Notes: generated by a model not told the origin, from the letters alone. Positions 45,065 through 54,165 are shown, counted from the stretch's first letter. The stretch: DNA of 64,000 nt from JAJDTQ01 sp965204235 (GCA_965204235.1 OZ241979.1:3534001-3598000); one strand, 5' to 3'. Translations and numbers: made by a program.

Positions 45065-45880
45065 TCACCATCCGGCTCCGCCGCCGCCGCCGCCGAAGCC
45101 GCCGCCACCGCCGAAGGAACCCCCGAAGCCTCCTCCGAAACCACCGCCGAATCCGCCCACCGACCCGCCCCACGAACGGTGGCTTCCTCCCAGGAGACTG
45201 CCGAGGACGGCGCCCATCAGGAAGCCGGACGCCGCGCCCCGTCCTCCCCAGGCGGACCGATGACGCCGGCGGCGCAGCGAACCGAGGAAGAACAGCAGCA
45301 CCAGCAACGGCATCAGGGCGCTGCCGACCCCGGCGCCGGTCATGCGCCCGCGGCCGCCGCGGACCCGGTGCTCGGGAACGCCGCTGAGTTCGACCCGCGC
45401 CGCGTCCGCCACCCGGTTGGCGGTGGCCACGGTGAGGAACAGGAGTCCTTCGGCGTACCTGCCCGCCCGGAAGAACTCGGCCGCGGCCTGTCGGGAGGCC
45501 GAGCCCGCCCAGGAGTCGGGCAGGGTTCCTTCCAGACCGTAACCCGTATGGATGCGCACCCGCCGTTCCTCGACCGCGAGGACGATGAGCGCGCCGTTGT
45601 CCTTGCCCTTGCGTCCGAGCTTCCAGGCTTCCGCGTGGCGCTGGACGAAACCGAAGAAGTCCTCCCCGTCGGTGGTGGGAACGGTCAGCACCTTGACCTG
45701 GGCCGTGGTCTTCCGCTCCAGCTCGCGCAGCCAGCCCTCCATTCGGCGCTCGGCGGCGGGCTCGACGAGGCCTGCGGTATCCACCACGTAGGAGCCGGGG
45801 TCCTCGACGGTGACCGCCCCGTGCGCCGCGCCGGCAAGACACAGGAACAGGGCGAGCCCCGACAGGGCGCTACCACGCAT
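45065..45880 (-). CDS. TPM-domain (YgcG) membrane protein
   Basis: Protein of 271 aa: signal peptide (SGLALFLCLAGAAHG), a TPM domain (VVDTAGLVEPAAERRMEGWL, TTAQVKVLTVPTTDGEDF, NGALIVLAVEERRVRIHTGYGLEG), one membrane helix (ALMPLLVLLFFLGSL), and a Gly/Ser-rich tail. TPM proteins are implicated in photosystem repair in plants and remain obscure in bacteria. The association with LemA is usual. The start overlaps the next gene's 3' end by 11 bp, so they are coupled. Confidence 0.9.
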   Translation of the reverse strand: MRGSALSGLALFLCLAGAAHGAVTVEDPGSYVVDTAGLVEPAAERRMEGWLRELERKTTAQVKVLTVPTTDGEDFFGFVQRHAEAWKLGRKGKDNGALIVLAVEERRVRIHTGYGLEGTLPDSWAGSASRQAAAEFFRAGRYAEGLLFLTVATANRVADAARVELSGVPEHRVRGGRGRMTGAGVGSALMPLLVLLFFLGSLRRRRHRSAWGGRGAASGFLMGAVLGSLLGGSHRSWGGSVGGFGGGFGGGFGGSFGGGGGFGGGGGGAGW

Positions 45881-46592
45881 CGATATGGGTCCTCAGGGCG
45901 TCCACGTCGGAGTAGAGGGTCTTGAACTCGTCCCATCCGTGCCGGTTCCGGTGGTCGATGGCGCTCCGGACTCCGGGCAGTGGACGGCGGATGCCGCTTT
46001 CGATGGCCGCCACCGTGTCCGCGGCCGGTCCGGGCGCCGCGTCGCCGTGCAACCAGAGCAGGCCCTGCAACGAGCGCAGCAACCGCTCCCCCACGTCCAC
46101 CTCCACCGTGGTCAGGGCCTTGTCGCGGCCCGCGGCGGCGAGCAGCGCCTGCCGCATACCGATCTGGATGGTCTTGAGCTCGCGTTCGCACTGGCGCCTC
46201 ACGTCCGCGGCCTGGAGGGGCAACTCCCGGAAGTAGTCCTCGCCGAACACGCAGACGTGGCGCTGCGCGATCTCCAGGAACTCCAGCGGGAAGGTGTCCA
46301 CGGACGCTCCGATGTACTCGGGGGTCATGACGAGCGGCGCCTCGATGCGCGCCTTCCCCAGGCGCGGCCCCTGCCTCGCCAACCGCCGCAGCATCTCCAG
46401 GTCCACGGCGCCTACCACGAAGACGCTCCGGGCCGTGTGGGTCCGGGGACTGAAGACGCCGGCCGCCACCGCGCCGAACAGCGTCAGCGACCGGGCGTTG
46501 TCGCCTGCGAGCCCCCGCAGGGTCTCGGCGTAGCGCCGGACCGGCTCGCGCATGGCTTCCGGCACGCCGGTCAGTACGTATTCTGCATCCAT
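45870..46592 (-). CDS. nucleotidyltransferase-like protein of unknown function
   Basis: Protein of 240 aa. SLTLFGAVAAGVFSP resembles the GS-x-A-x-G loop of MNT nucleotidyltransferases, but the following acidic pair is not evident, so the fold may be kept and catalysis lost. The C-terminal half is helical (ALTTVEVDVGERLLRSLQGLLWL). It ends RTHIDAW and overlaps the TPM gene by 11 bp, making an NTase-like/TPM/LemA cluster. The family assignment is tentative. Confidence 0.6.
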   Translation of the reverse strand: MDAEYVLTGVPEAMREPVRRYAETLRGLAGDNARSLTLFGAVAAGVFSPRTHTARSVFVVGAVDLEMLRRLARQGPRLGKARIEAPLVMTPEYIGASVDTFPLEFLEIAQRHVCVFGEDYFRELPLQAADVRRQCERELKTIQIGMRQALLAAAGRDKALTTVEVDVGERLLRSLQGLLWLHGDAAPGPAADTVAAIESGIRRPLPGVRSAIDHRNRHGWDEFKTLYSDVDALRTHIDAW

Positions 46593-46619
46593 GATCTCTT
46601 GCCTCCACGGAGCACGTGG

Positions 46620-47780
46620 TCAACGAGGTCCCGGGGCCCGCGGGAGTCCGTCCGGGCCGCCGCGGACGTTTCCGCCGAACCGGGCAGGGGAGAACTGCGG
46701 GTGCGGCTCCCCTCCGAAGAGCGCGCGCGCGGCCAGCGAGCCGACCGCGGCGCTGGTGGTGACGCCGTGGCCGCCCAGGCCGGCGACCCAGAAGAACCCC
46801 TCGACCCCGGGGTCCCACCCGATGACGAAGCGGCCGTCGTCCGTGAAGGTCCGCAGTCCGGCCCAGTAACGCCCGATGGGGACGTCGGGGAAGTCGGGGT
46901 ACGCCGCGGCGAACCTCTCCGCCAGGAGCGCGACGGCTCCGTCGTCCGTCGGCGGGTCGCCGGGGGGCAGTTCGTCCTGGTCGCACGGACACAACATCAG
47001 GCCGCCGGCTTCCGGCCGGAAATAGACCTCGTCCGAGACGTTGAGGACGAAGGGCCAGCGGGGGTTGACCCAGTCCAGCGGCGGGGTCACGAACAGGTGG
47101 CGGCGGCGTGGATGGAAGGCGATGGGCGCGGCGCCGGCCATGGCGCCCACGGGACCGGCCCACGGTCCTGCCGCGTTGACCGCCACGTCCGCCTCGAAGA
47201 AGCCCCGGTCCGTTTCGACGCCCTCCACCCCGCGGCCGCGCACCCGGATCTCCCGCGCCTCCACCCCGTATCGGACCACGGCGCCGCGGCCCTGGGCCGT
47301 CTTGAGATAGCCGGACAGCAGGGCATGGACGTCGATGACCCCGTCCGACGGGCACCAGACGGCCCCGTCGAGGGCGCTGCCCTCGATCAGCGGCGCTGCT
47401 TCGATAGCCCGTTCCGGCGGCCACAACTCCACCTCGACCCCCTGTTCGCCCGCGTGCGCTGCGTCCTGCTGCAGCGCTTCCCATTGGGCGCCGCGCCCGG
47501 TGATTACCGAGCCGATGGCGTTGTAGGCCACAGGCTCGGGCCAGTCCGGAGGGAGGTCTCGAATGAACGCGGCGCTCTCGGCCGCAAGGGACGCCATGGA
47601 CGGCTCGGAGAGGACCTGGCGCAGGAACCCCGCGTTCCGGCCCGACGAGTGGACCCCGGCTACCGCTTCCCGCTCGATGACCGCCACGTGGCGCGCGCCC
47701 CGGAGCGCCAAGTGGCACGCGGTGGCCGCGCCGGCGAACCCCGCCCCTATGACGACGTATCGTGCCTCTTCGGGCCGCAT
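46620..47780 (-). CDS. FAD-dependent amino acid oxidase/dehydrogenase (DadA-like)
   Basis: DAO-fold flavoprotein, 386 aa. The FAD-binding motif is YVVIGAGFAGAATACHLA, followed by EREAVAGVHSSGRNAGFLRQ. VNAAGPWAG and the C-terminal GLGGHGVTTSAAVG complete the fold. It probably oxidises an amine or amino acid; the substrate is not defined. The 5' end overlaps the threonine aldolase 3' end by 34 bp, suggesting a shared role in hydroxy-amino-acid or glycine metabolism. Confidence 0.85.
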   Translation of the reverse strand: MRPEEARYVVIGAGFAGAATACHLALRGARHVAVIEREAVAGVHSSGRNAGFLRQVLSEPSMASLAAESAAFIRDLPPDWPEPVAYNAIGSVITGRGAQWEALQQDAAHAGEQGVEVELWPPERAIEAAPLIEGSALDGAVWCPSDGVIDVHALLSGYLKTAQGRGAVVRYGVEAREIRVRGRGVEGVETDRGFFEADVAVNAAGPWAGPVGAMAGAAPIAFHPRRRHLFVTPPLDWVNPRWPFVLNVSDEVYFRPEAGGLMLCPCDQDELPPGDPPTDDGAVALLAERFAAAYPDFPDVPIGRYWAGLRTFTDDGRFVIGWDPGVEGFFWVAGLGGHGVTTSAAVGSLAARALFGGEPHPQFSPARFGGNVRGGPDGLPRAPGPR

Positions 47781-48802
47781 GCCGTCAGCACCTCGCGGAT
47801 CCGCCGGAGCGCGTCGCGGATGTCCGGATCCGAGATCTGGAGATGGGTGACCGCCCGGATCCATCCGCGGCCCACGTGGTTCATGAGTACGCCCTTGCGG
47901 CGCAACCCCTCCACCGCTTCCGGTCCGTTGGCGACCCGCCAATAGACCATGTTGGTGGGCGGTTCGGGAATATCCACCTGGAGCGGCCGTCCGTCGTGGA
48001 CCAGCTCTTCCAGGCCCCGGGCCAGCGCCGCGGCGCGTCGGTGGTCTTCCGCGAGGCGGCCGCGGTGTTGCCGTACACCGTACAGCGCGGCCGCGGCCAG
48101 GAACCCCGCCTGGCGCATGCCGCCGCCCAGACGTTTGCGGATCTTTCGCGCCCGCGCCGCGTCTTCGCGGCTGCCGGCCAGGGCGGAGCCCACGGGCGCC
48201 CCCAGGCCCTTCGAGAAGCAGACGGCCACCGTGTCGAAGCCCGCGGCGAGGTCGCGTTCGGAGTCGCCGGTGGCCGCGGCCGCGTTCCAGATCCGGGCCC
48301 CGTCGCAGTGGGTCTTGAGCCCCAGGCCCCGGGCCGCGGCAACGATCCGTTCCGTTTCCCGACGCGGCAGGGCCCGCCCGCGGCCGCGGTTGTGGGTGTT
48401 CTCCACCAGCATGAGCGCAGACGGCGACTCGTGCAGCCCGTCGGCGCGAAACCTGCCCGCGATGGCTTCGTCGGACAGGTTCTCGCTGAACGGGATGAGG
48501 TCGAACTGCACCCCCGAAAGGGCGGCGCCGGCGCCCGCTTCATAGACGAAGGTATGCGAGCCTTCCTCGCACAGGACCGAGTCCCCGGGTCTGGTATGGA
48601 GCCGGATGGCGATCTGGTTGGCCATGGATCCCGAAGGCGTGAAGACTGCCGCCTCCTTGCCCAGGATCCCCGCTACCTCTTCCTCGAGCCGGTTGACCGC
48701 AGGGTCTTCGCCGTAGACGTCGTCGCCCACTTCGGCGGCTGTCATGGCCCGGAGCATCTCCGGCGTCGGTGTCGTAACGGTGTCGGAGCGTAGGTCGATC
48801 AT
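47747..48802 (-). CDS. ltaE: low-specificity L-threonine aldolase
   Basis: PLP-dependent lyase that splits L-threonine or L-allo-threonine to glycine and acetaldehyde, 351 aa. It opens MIDLRSDTVTTPTPEML, with GDDVYGEDPAVNRLE, THCDGARIWNAA and the PLP lysine in VCFSKGLGAPVGS. All features match the beta-eliminating fold-type I family. It lies 8 bp after the rodZ-like gene and overlaps the amino acid oxidase gene. Confidence 0.92.
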   Translation of the reverse strand: MIDLRSDTVTTPTPEMLRAMTAAEVGDDVYGEDPAVNRLEEEVAGILGKEAAVFTPSGSMANQIAIRLHTRPGDSVLCEEGSHTFVYEAGAGAALSGVQFDLIPFSENLSDEAIAGRFRADGLHESPSALMLVENTHNRGRGRALPRRETERIVAAARGLGLKTHCDGARIWNAAAATGDSERDLAAGFDTVAVCFSKGLGAPVGSALAGSREDAARARKIRKRLGGGMRQAGFLAAAALYGVRQHRGRLAEDHRRAAALARGLEELVHDGRPLQVDIPEPPTNMVYWRVANGPEAVEGLRRKGVLMNHVGRGWIRAVTHLQISDPDIRDALRRIREVLTACGPKRHDTSS

Positions 48803-48810
48803 GCCGCGGG

Positions 48811-49845
48811 TTACTCGGGAGGCGGGAGTTCGAAGTTGCGTACCACTTGGCCGGACTTTCCCACGGGAGGAAGCTCCTCCCCGTTGAACCTGAGACGGAC
48901 TCCCCCGGCGTTGCCGAACGTGATGACGAATCCGGTTCGAGCGGACAGAGTCGCGACCTGTCCGGGGTCCAGGAGCATGTCCCGCGACTTTTCGTCGTCG
49001 GCCCGGACTCGCAGCCATGACTTCTCGTGGGCCTCGATGGTCAGGCTCTGTGCGCCCGGCGAGTCAGCGGCCTCCGGCGTCCCGGACGCCGCGGCGATGG
49101 GCGCCGGCGCGGCCTCGGGAGGGTCGGTTGCTTCCCCGTTGCCGTCCGCTGCGGCCGGTTGCGGTTCATCCGCGCCGGAGGCGGCTGTTTCCTCCGGCGT
49201 CGTCGTGGGCGCGTCCGTTGCGTCCGTTGACGCCGAAGCGTCCTGCGTCGGTGCAGGCGGCTCCTGCACCGACGCGGCGGGTTCCGGCTCCGGCTCCCGC
49301 GGCGGCGCGGCCACCAGCCTGGGTTCCGCGGGGTTGGTTTCGTTGGCTTCCGGTTGCAGGACGGAGTCCGCGGTGTCGTCGTCCGCACCGGGCGTATCCG
49401 GCGCCAGCAACGGCTGCGTCACGGCCAGTTCCGAAGGGGTCGAAGGCGGCGCTTCCTCCTCCACCCCTGCCTGGCGGAAGTCGAGCAGGGTCGGGCCGTG
49501 GAGATAGGCGCCGACCCCGGCGCCCGCCAGCACGACGGCGACCAGGGCGAAGAAGACGGGCTTCCGGGAACGGGACTCCTCTTCGGGGAGTTGTTGGGCC
49601 GCGGTCATGCGGCGGCTCTCGCGCAGGAACTCCACCTCCAGCGGCTCCACGTCGAGTTCCAGGAACGCTGCATAGCTGCGGAGGAAGTGCACCATGTAGA
49701 GGCGGTCCGAGATGAGTCGCTCGTCTCCCGTGCCTTCGAGGATCTCGAGGTAGTAGCGCGGGATACGCGTGGCCTCTTCCACCTGCGCCAGCGTCAACCC
49801 CTTTTGCTCCCGTGCTTCGCGAATGTGGTCGGCAGTCTCGCTCAT
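48811..49845 (-). CDS. RodZ-like cytoskeletal protein
   Basis: Protein of 344 aa: an HTH_25 domain (ADHIREAREQKGLTLAQVEEATRI, 6-30; then YMVHFLRSYAAFL), one membrane helix (about 96-115), a long Pro/Ala/Glu-rich periplasmic linker (about 130-270), and a C-terminal DUF4115 domain (SWLRVRADDEKSRDMLLDPG). RodZ links MreB to the membrane in rod-shaped cells. No mre gene is nearby. ATG 49843-49845 begins the HTH domain directly. Confidence 0.87.
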   Translation of the reverse strand: MSETADHIREAREQKGLTLAQVEEATRIPRYYLEILEGTGDERLISDRLYMVHFLRSYAAFLELDVEPLEVEFLRESRRMTAAQQLPEEESRSRKPVFFALVAVVLAGAGVGAYLHGPTLLDFRQAGVEEEAPPSTPSELAVTQPLLAPDTPGADDDTADSVLQPEANETNPAEPRLVAAPPREPEPEPAASVQEPPAPTQDASASTDATDAPTTTPEETAASGADEPQPAAADGNGEATDPPEAAPAPIAAASGTPEAADSPGAQSLTIEAHEKSWLRVRADDEKSRDMLLDPGQVATLSARTGFVITFGNAGGVRLRFNGEELPPVGKSGQVVRNFELPPPE

Positions 49846-49943
49846 GGATCCCGGAATACCCTCGCGCGCGTCCCGTGGTCCGACACGCTTCCCAAAGTCT
49901 GCGTTCAATATAACGAATATGTCGGCGTTTTCCGATACCGGGG

Positions 49944-50930
49944 TCAGTTCGCCGTATCGAACACCGGGGCGCCCGGATAGAAGGCGGCAAAGCGGTCGTT
50001 CAGGATCGGGTTGTACAGGAGTTGCCGGAGCTTCCTCCCCTCGAGCGGACCCTCCAGGGCTTCTCCACGCAGCCACGACCACAGGCTGCCGGTCTCGCGG
50101 TCGCGCAACAGCGCGTTGCCCCGGGCGTCCTTGCGGTCCGATTGCGCAAACGTCAACACGCGGTGGTCGAGTTCCCGGCGCCACGCTGTCGCGGTGGCGT
50201 CGTCCGGGGAATAGAAGACCAGGACCTTGGCGCCGTTGAACTCGTCGTTGACCACGTTCCGCCGCTCCAGCGCCCGGTAGGGGTAGAGCTTGCCCTCGAA
50301 CCGGACCACCACCGCCAGTCCGAGGATGTCGCTCTGGAAGGGACCCACGTAGGTCCCCATGAACCCGCCGCGCCGGTGGCCCGGCAGGACCAGGGTGTGG
50401 GGATAGTTCCTCTTCCAGTTGGCCCAACTCGTCACCGTGGATGGCATGAATTCGAGCCGCTTCCCCTCGAGGGGGCCGAAGGCGGCCTCCCCGGTGACGT
50501 GGACCCACAGCGAATCGGTCTCCCGGTCGTACATGACGAACGAGTTCTCGTAGAGGATGCCCGCGTGCCCGAAGCTCAGCACCCTGTCGTCGAGTCGGCG
50601 TCTATACACGATAGACGTCTGGCACAGGGGTCACCAGGAGACGGCGATGGGCGTCCCTCCGATGGTGTCGTTGCCGAGCTCGTGGACGCCCATGATGGTG
50701 ATGGGGTATGCCTTCGCTTCCCCGCGGTGGGCGACGCCGATGACCGCGTCCCGGTCGAAGATGACCTGGGCCGCCTCGGCTTCCGCCGCGCGCAGCATCT
50801 CCGGGTCGTCGAAGACCGGGAACGCGTCCCGGGGCACCGCCTGGTAACCGATGGGTTGGGCCGCGGCAGTGGCCGCGAGCGCGGTCAGCGCCGCGGCGCT
50901 CAACCAGACTCTTGCACGGTTTCCGGGCAT
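49944..50930 (-). CDS. DUF3179 protein with in-frame UGA, probable selenoprotein
   Basis: A signal peptide (VWLSAAALTALAATAAAQ) and the DUF3179 domain read continuously over 328 codons, except for one TGA at 50633-50631 (codon 100). The reading is GGTPIAVSW-(UGA)-PLCQTSIVY, and the frame continues to VLSFGHAGILYENSFVMYDR and beyond. In ordinary DUF3179 proteins this position is the first cysteine of WCPLC, so UGA replaces a redox cysteine, giving U-x-x-C. A SECIS-like hairpin begins 14 nt after the UGA. Protein function is unknown; a periplasmic thiol/selenol redox role is inferred. A pseudogene or sequencing error is the alternative, but the flanks are intact. Confidence 0.8.
50599..50617 (-). 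promoter_or_regulatory. bacterial SECIS-like hairpin
   Basis: On the minus strand CGTCTAT (50617-50611), loop CGTGT, ATAGACG (50605-50599): a perfect 7-bp stem. The loop begins at the 21st nucleotide after the UGA and has G as its second base. Loop size, G position and distance all fit the bacterial SECIS pattern recognised by SelB. The hairpin lies within the coding region. Confidence 0.65.
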
Positions 50931-50964
50931 GGGTTCGCCTCCTGCGCGGTGCGCCGCCGTATCG

Positions 50965-51035
50965 GCGGGTTGTGGAAACTCCGAACGATTGCCCCCGTTC
51001 GTCCTGAGCGTAGCGAAGTCGAAGGACGCCGGACA
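50965..51035 (-). repeat. dispersed element, copy 10
   Basis: GGAAACTCCGAACGATTGCC tail, then CGTCCTGAGCGTAGCGAAG and GTCGAAGGACGC. It lies between the selenoprotein gene and the SDR gene. Confidence 0.8.
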
Positions 51036-51045
51036 CGCCCCGAGT

Positions 51046-51777
51046 TCACGGCCGTTCGAACCCCAGGACCTGGCCGGTAACGTAGTCGCTGTCGCTGGAC
51101 GCGAAGAAGACGAACGCCGGGGCCACGGCCTCCGCCGGAACCGGGCTCGGCCGCGCCCGGGCGGTCTGCCCGCGACCGCGGAACTCCACGATGGCGTCGG
51201 TCATCCGCGTGTCCGCCACCGGCGAGATGCAGTTCACCTGGATGTGGTGAGGCTTCATCTCGTTGGCGACGTTGCAGGTCAACGCGATGATCCCGCCCTT
51301 GGCGCTGGCGTAGTCCGACACCCCGTGGGAGGGCCGCAGCGCCGCGGGTCCGGTCAGGTTGATGATCTTGCCCGACCGTTGCCGCTTCATGGCGGGCAGC
51401 ACGGCCTGGGTGCAGTTGAAGGTCCCCTTGAGATGGACCCGGATGGTCTCGTCCCACTGGTCCTCGGTGATTTCCTCGAACCGGGCGAGCCTCAGTATCC
51501 CCGCGTTGTTGACCAGGACGTCGATGCGGCCCCAGCGCTCTCCTACTTCCTCCATCAGCCGGTCCACCTCGGGGCGTCGGCCCACGTCCACCGTCCGCGC
51601 CATGCTCTCGGCGCCGAGCTCCGAGAGCTCCCGTTGGACCGAGTCGAGAGCCGCCCGGTCGTGCACGCCCACGATGGCCAGTACCGCGCCCTCGCGTGCG
51701 AACGCCAGCGCCACCGCCCGGCCGATGCCGCGGCTGGCGCCGGTGACCACCGCCACCTTTGCGTCAAGCCTTCCCAT
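51046..51777 (-). CDS. short-chain dehydrogenase/reductase lacking the usual catalytic serine
   Basis: Rossmann-fold oxidoreductase of 243 aa: TGASRGIGRAVALAFA (cofactor loop), VNNAG, SDYASAKGG (catalytic Tyr and Lys). Counting 13 residues back from the tyrosine, the position of the catalytic Ser in FabG, gives Gly in NLTGPAALRP. Some SDR subfamilies carry SGGG-type replacements here, so the enzyme may still be active. The 5' end overlaps the aminotransferase 3' end by 14 bp. Confidence 0.85.
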   Translation of the reverse strand: MGRLDAKVAVVTGASRGIGRAVALAFAREGAVLAIVGVHDRAALDSVQRELSELGAESMARTVDVGRRPEVDRLMEEVGERWGRIDVLVNNAGILRLARFEEITEDQWDETIRVHLKGTFNCTQAVLPAMKRQRSGKIINLTGPAALRPSHGVSDYASAKGGIIALTCNVANEMKPHHIQVNCISPVADTRMTDAIVEFRGRGQTARARPSPVPAEAVAPAFVFFASSDSDYVTGQVLGFERP

Positions 51778-53137
51778 GGGCGCGTCTTCCGGCCAGGTCG
51801 TTCACGGTCCGGGCCAGGCTCCGGCACAACTCCGGCAGGTCCTCGCACTCGACGCCGCAGTAGGCGATACGGAGCCCGTTCATGGCGCCTCCCTCGAACG
51901 GCACGGCGCCGACCCCGTGCTCGTCGAGCAGGTGGTTGGCCACGTCCGTGGCCCTGAGCCCCGACTCCGGCAGCAGGTTCACGAAGCAGAAGAAGCCTCC
52001 GTGGAACGGCTCTACGGTGAGGAGGTCGGTTTCCAGCCTGTCGAGTTCCTGCTTCAGGGTCTCGTACCGCCGTTTCAGCAGGTCGAAGGTCCGGCGGCGT
52101 TCGTCCAGCAGCCGGTCCATCTGGGCCAGGGCCTTTGCGGCCACGGACTGGGTGACCGTCGGGCTGTTGGAGAACAGGCCCCGGATGACGCCGCCGAACT
52201 TGTTGTCCAGCTCCTCCGCCAGGTCCCCGGCGTCGTTGGGGGCGCGCCAGTCGTCCGGACAGGCCAGCGAGATGGCGCCCGCGCGCCCGCCGTACCACAG
52301 CAGCTCCTTGGTGACGCCGTCGATCTTCACGGGCAGGAAGTTCGGCCGTGGCCGGCACCGGTAGAACAGCGACGACTGCATGGCCGCGGGGTCGTACACG
52401 TAGCTTTCGTAGGCGTCGTCGAACAGCAGCGCCAAGCGTTTCCCGGACCCTTCGGCAAGCCGCTCCAGCGCCTCCACGAGGCGCCGGCCCGCGGCCTCGG
52501 AAGGGCAGAAGCCCGTGGGGTTGTTGGGGAAGTTGAGCAACGCCACCGCGACGTCCTGCCGGAGCCACACCCGTTGCACGGCCGCCAGCAACCCGGCCAC
52601 GTTCAGGTCGCCGTCCCGGAGCAGCGGGAACTCCACGACGTCGAGGCCCAGGTTCCGTCCGAGGACGTGGTCGTAGTTCTCCCAGCGCCGATCCGCGACG
52701 ACCACCGACCGGCCCGGGTCCACGAACATCCGCGCGCAGATGCTGATGGCCGCGGTGATCCCCGGCGTGAGGATGGGCTGATGCAGTTGTCTTTCCAGCC
52801 GTGCAGATTCGTCTCCCGCCCGGGAGAGTATCCACCGGCGCCACGCCGCGCGGAAAGCGGGAGTGCCGGTCTCCGGCGTGTACGGGACCACCTCCTCGGT
52901 GTCCAGTCCGTGGAAGAACGAGTGGATCAGCGGCGCGCAGAGCGTGATCTCGCGCTCCCCGCCATCGGGGAACACCGCGCTCTCGCGTCCCCGGGCGGAC
53001 CCGATGGTGGCGTTGATCCGGGCCGCGGCCCTGGCCTTGCGGGTCCAGTAGAGGATGCCCTGGGGGTTGTAGATCCTCTTCCCGAACTCGGAGAAGAAGT
53101 CCGCTGCTCCGGTGTGGCGCAACGCGGGAAAATCCAT
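51764..53137 (-). CDS. class I/II PLP-dependent aminotransferase
   Basis: Fold-type I aminotransferase, 457 aa. ALLNFPNNPTGFC and LLFDDAYESYVYD are cofactor-pocket segments; the PLP lysine is in DGVTKELLWYGGRAG. The N-terminus is longer than usual and opens MDFPALRHTGAADFFSEFG. The substrate is not assignable. It overlaps the following SDR gene by 14 bp, consistent with a two-step transamination/reduction unit. Confidence 0.82.
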   Translation of the reverse strand: MDFPALRHTGAADFFSEFGKRIYNPQGILYWTRKARAAARINATIGSARGRESAVFPDGGEREITLCAPLIHSFFHGLDTEEVVPYTPETGTPAFRAAWRRWILSRAGDESARLERQLHQPILTPGITAAISICARMFVDPGRSVVVADRRWENYDHVLGRNLGLDVVEFPLLRDGDLNVAGLLAAVQRVWLRQDVAVALLNFPNNPTGFCPSEAAGRRLVEALERLAEGSGKRLALLFDDAYESYVYDPAAMQSSLFYRCRPRPNFLPVKIDGVTKELLWYGGRAGAISLACPDDWRAPNDAGDLAEELDNKFGGVIRGLFSNSPTVTQSVAAKALAQMDRLLDERRRTFDLLKRRYETLKQELDRLETDLLTVEPFHGGFFCFVNLLPESGLRATDVANHLLDEHGVGAVPFEGGAMNGLRIAYCGVECEDLPELCRSLARTVNDLAGRRAHGKA

Positions 53138-53253
53138 TGGGCGCCTCAAGCCTCCTCGGTCCGGCATGACCGGCTTTGCTGCCCGTTCGCTCCAACGGGC
53201 GCCTTGCCGACGAGCCTCGCGCTTCCCGCCAACGACTCGTCCGTGACGGGGTC

Positions 53254-54057
53254 CTAAGCGAAGGCCCGGTCCAGGCGGGCCATGTCTTCGTCGGACAGAC
53301 GCCAGTCCGACGCGCCGCAGTTCTCGGCGGTCCGGGAGACGCTGTCGGACTTGGGGATGGCGATGACGATCTCGTGGGAGACGCACCAGTTCAGCGCCGC
53401 CTGGGCGGGCGTCTTCCGGTTCTCTTCGGCGACCTCCTGAAGCACGTTCGTCCCCTTTGGCGAGAAGCGGCCGGCTTTGGCCGCCAGCTTGCCGCTGTCC
53501 AATGGGGTGTAGGCGATGATCGTGACGGCGTGACGCTCGCAATAGGGCATCAGCTTCCGCTCGATTTCGCGGCTTCGGAGGTTGTACAGGACCTGGTTCG
53601 ACACGATGGGATGATGGCGCATGGCAGCCCGGGCTTCCGCCAACTGGTCCCTGGAGAAGTTGCTCACGCCGATGTGCTTGATCCGGCCCGAATCCGCCAG
53701 CGCCTCCATGGCCCGCATGGTCTCCTTGATGGGCGCGCGATGGCTCGGCCAGTGGATCTGGTAGAGGTCGATGGCGTCCACGTCCAGGCGCCGCAGGCTG
53801 GCCTCCGCAGCCCTGAGCACGTCGTCGTATCCCAGGTGGTCCCCGGAAACCTTGCTGGCGATGAAGACCCGCTCGCGGATTCCCCGAACCGCCTCGCCCA
53901 CCGCGTCCTCGGTGCGGTACATTTCGGCCGTGTCGATGAGGTTGGCGCCCAGCTCGATGCCGCGCTGCAAGGGCTCGACGCCGCCCCGGTACTTCCAGAC
54001 CCCCAGCCCGATCTCGGGAACCCGGACCTCGGTGCCGCCGAGTGGTTTCGTCTTCAT
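53254..54057 (-). CDS. aldo/keto reductase
   Basis: NADPH-dependent TIM-barrel reductase, 267 aa. The catalytic tetrad is visible: D and Y in LIDTAEMYRTE, K in FIASKVSGDHLG, and H in YQIHWPS. GVSNFSRDQLAEAR and the C-terminal AIPKSDSVSRTAENCGA cofactor segment are standard. The start is ATG 54057. It resembles the 2,5-diketogluconate reductase branch, but the substrate is unknown. Confidence 0.9.
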   Translation of the reverse strand: MKTKPLGGTEVRVPEIGLGVWKYRGGVEPLQRGIELGANLIDTAEMYRTEDAVGEAVRGIRERVFIASKVSGDHLGYDDVLRAAEASLRRLDVDAIDLYQIHWPSHRAPIKETMRAMEALADSGRIKHIGVSNFSRDQLAEARAAMRHHPIVSNQVLYNLRSREIERKLMPYCERHAVTIIAYTPLDSGKLAAKAGRFSPKGTNVLQEVAEENRKTPAQAALNWCVSHEIVIAIPKSDSVSRTAENCGASDWRLSDEDMARLDRAFA

Positions 54058-54165
54058 GGGGCGCTCGTGGTCGAGTCCGAGGCGGCTCGACGCGCCGAAG
54101 GGAAGGCCGCGTCTCGGAGTCCCCCGTGAGCGGGACGAGGACGGTCCGAGACGTGCAGGCGTCTA

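Noticed and set aside
49944..50609. Annotating DUF3179 as two separate genes (50930-50631 and 50609-49944)
   Set aside because: The two parts are in the same frame, separated only by one TGA and seven conserved codons; Sec readthrough is a simpler explanation.
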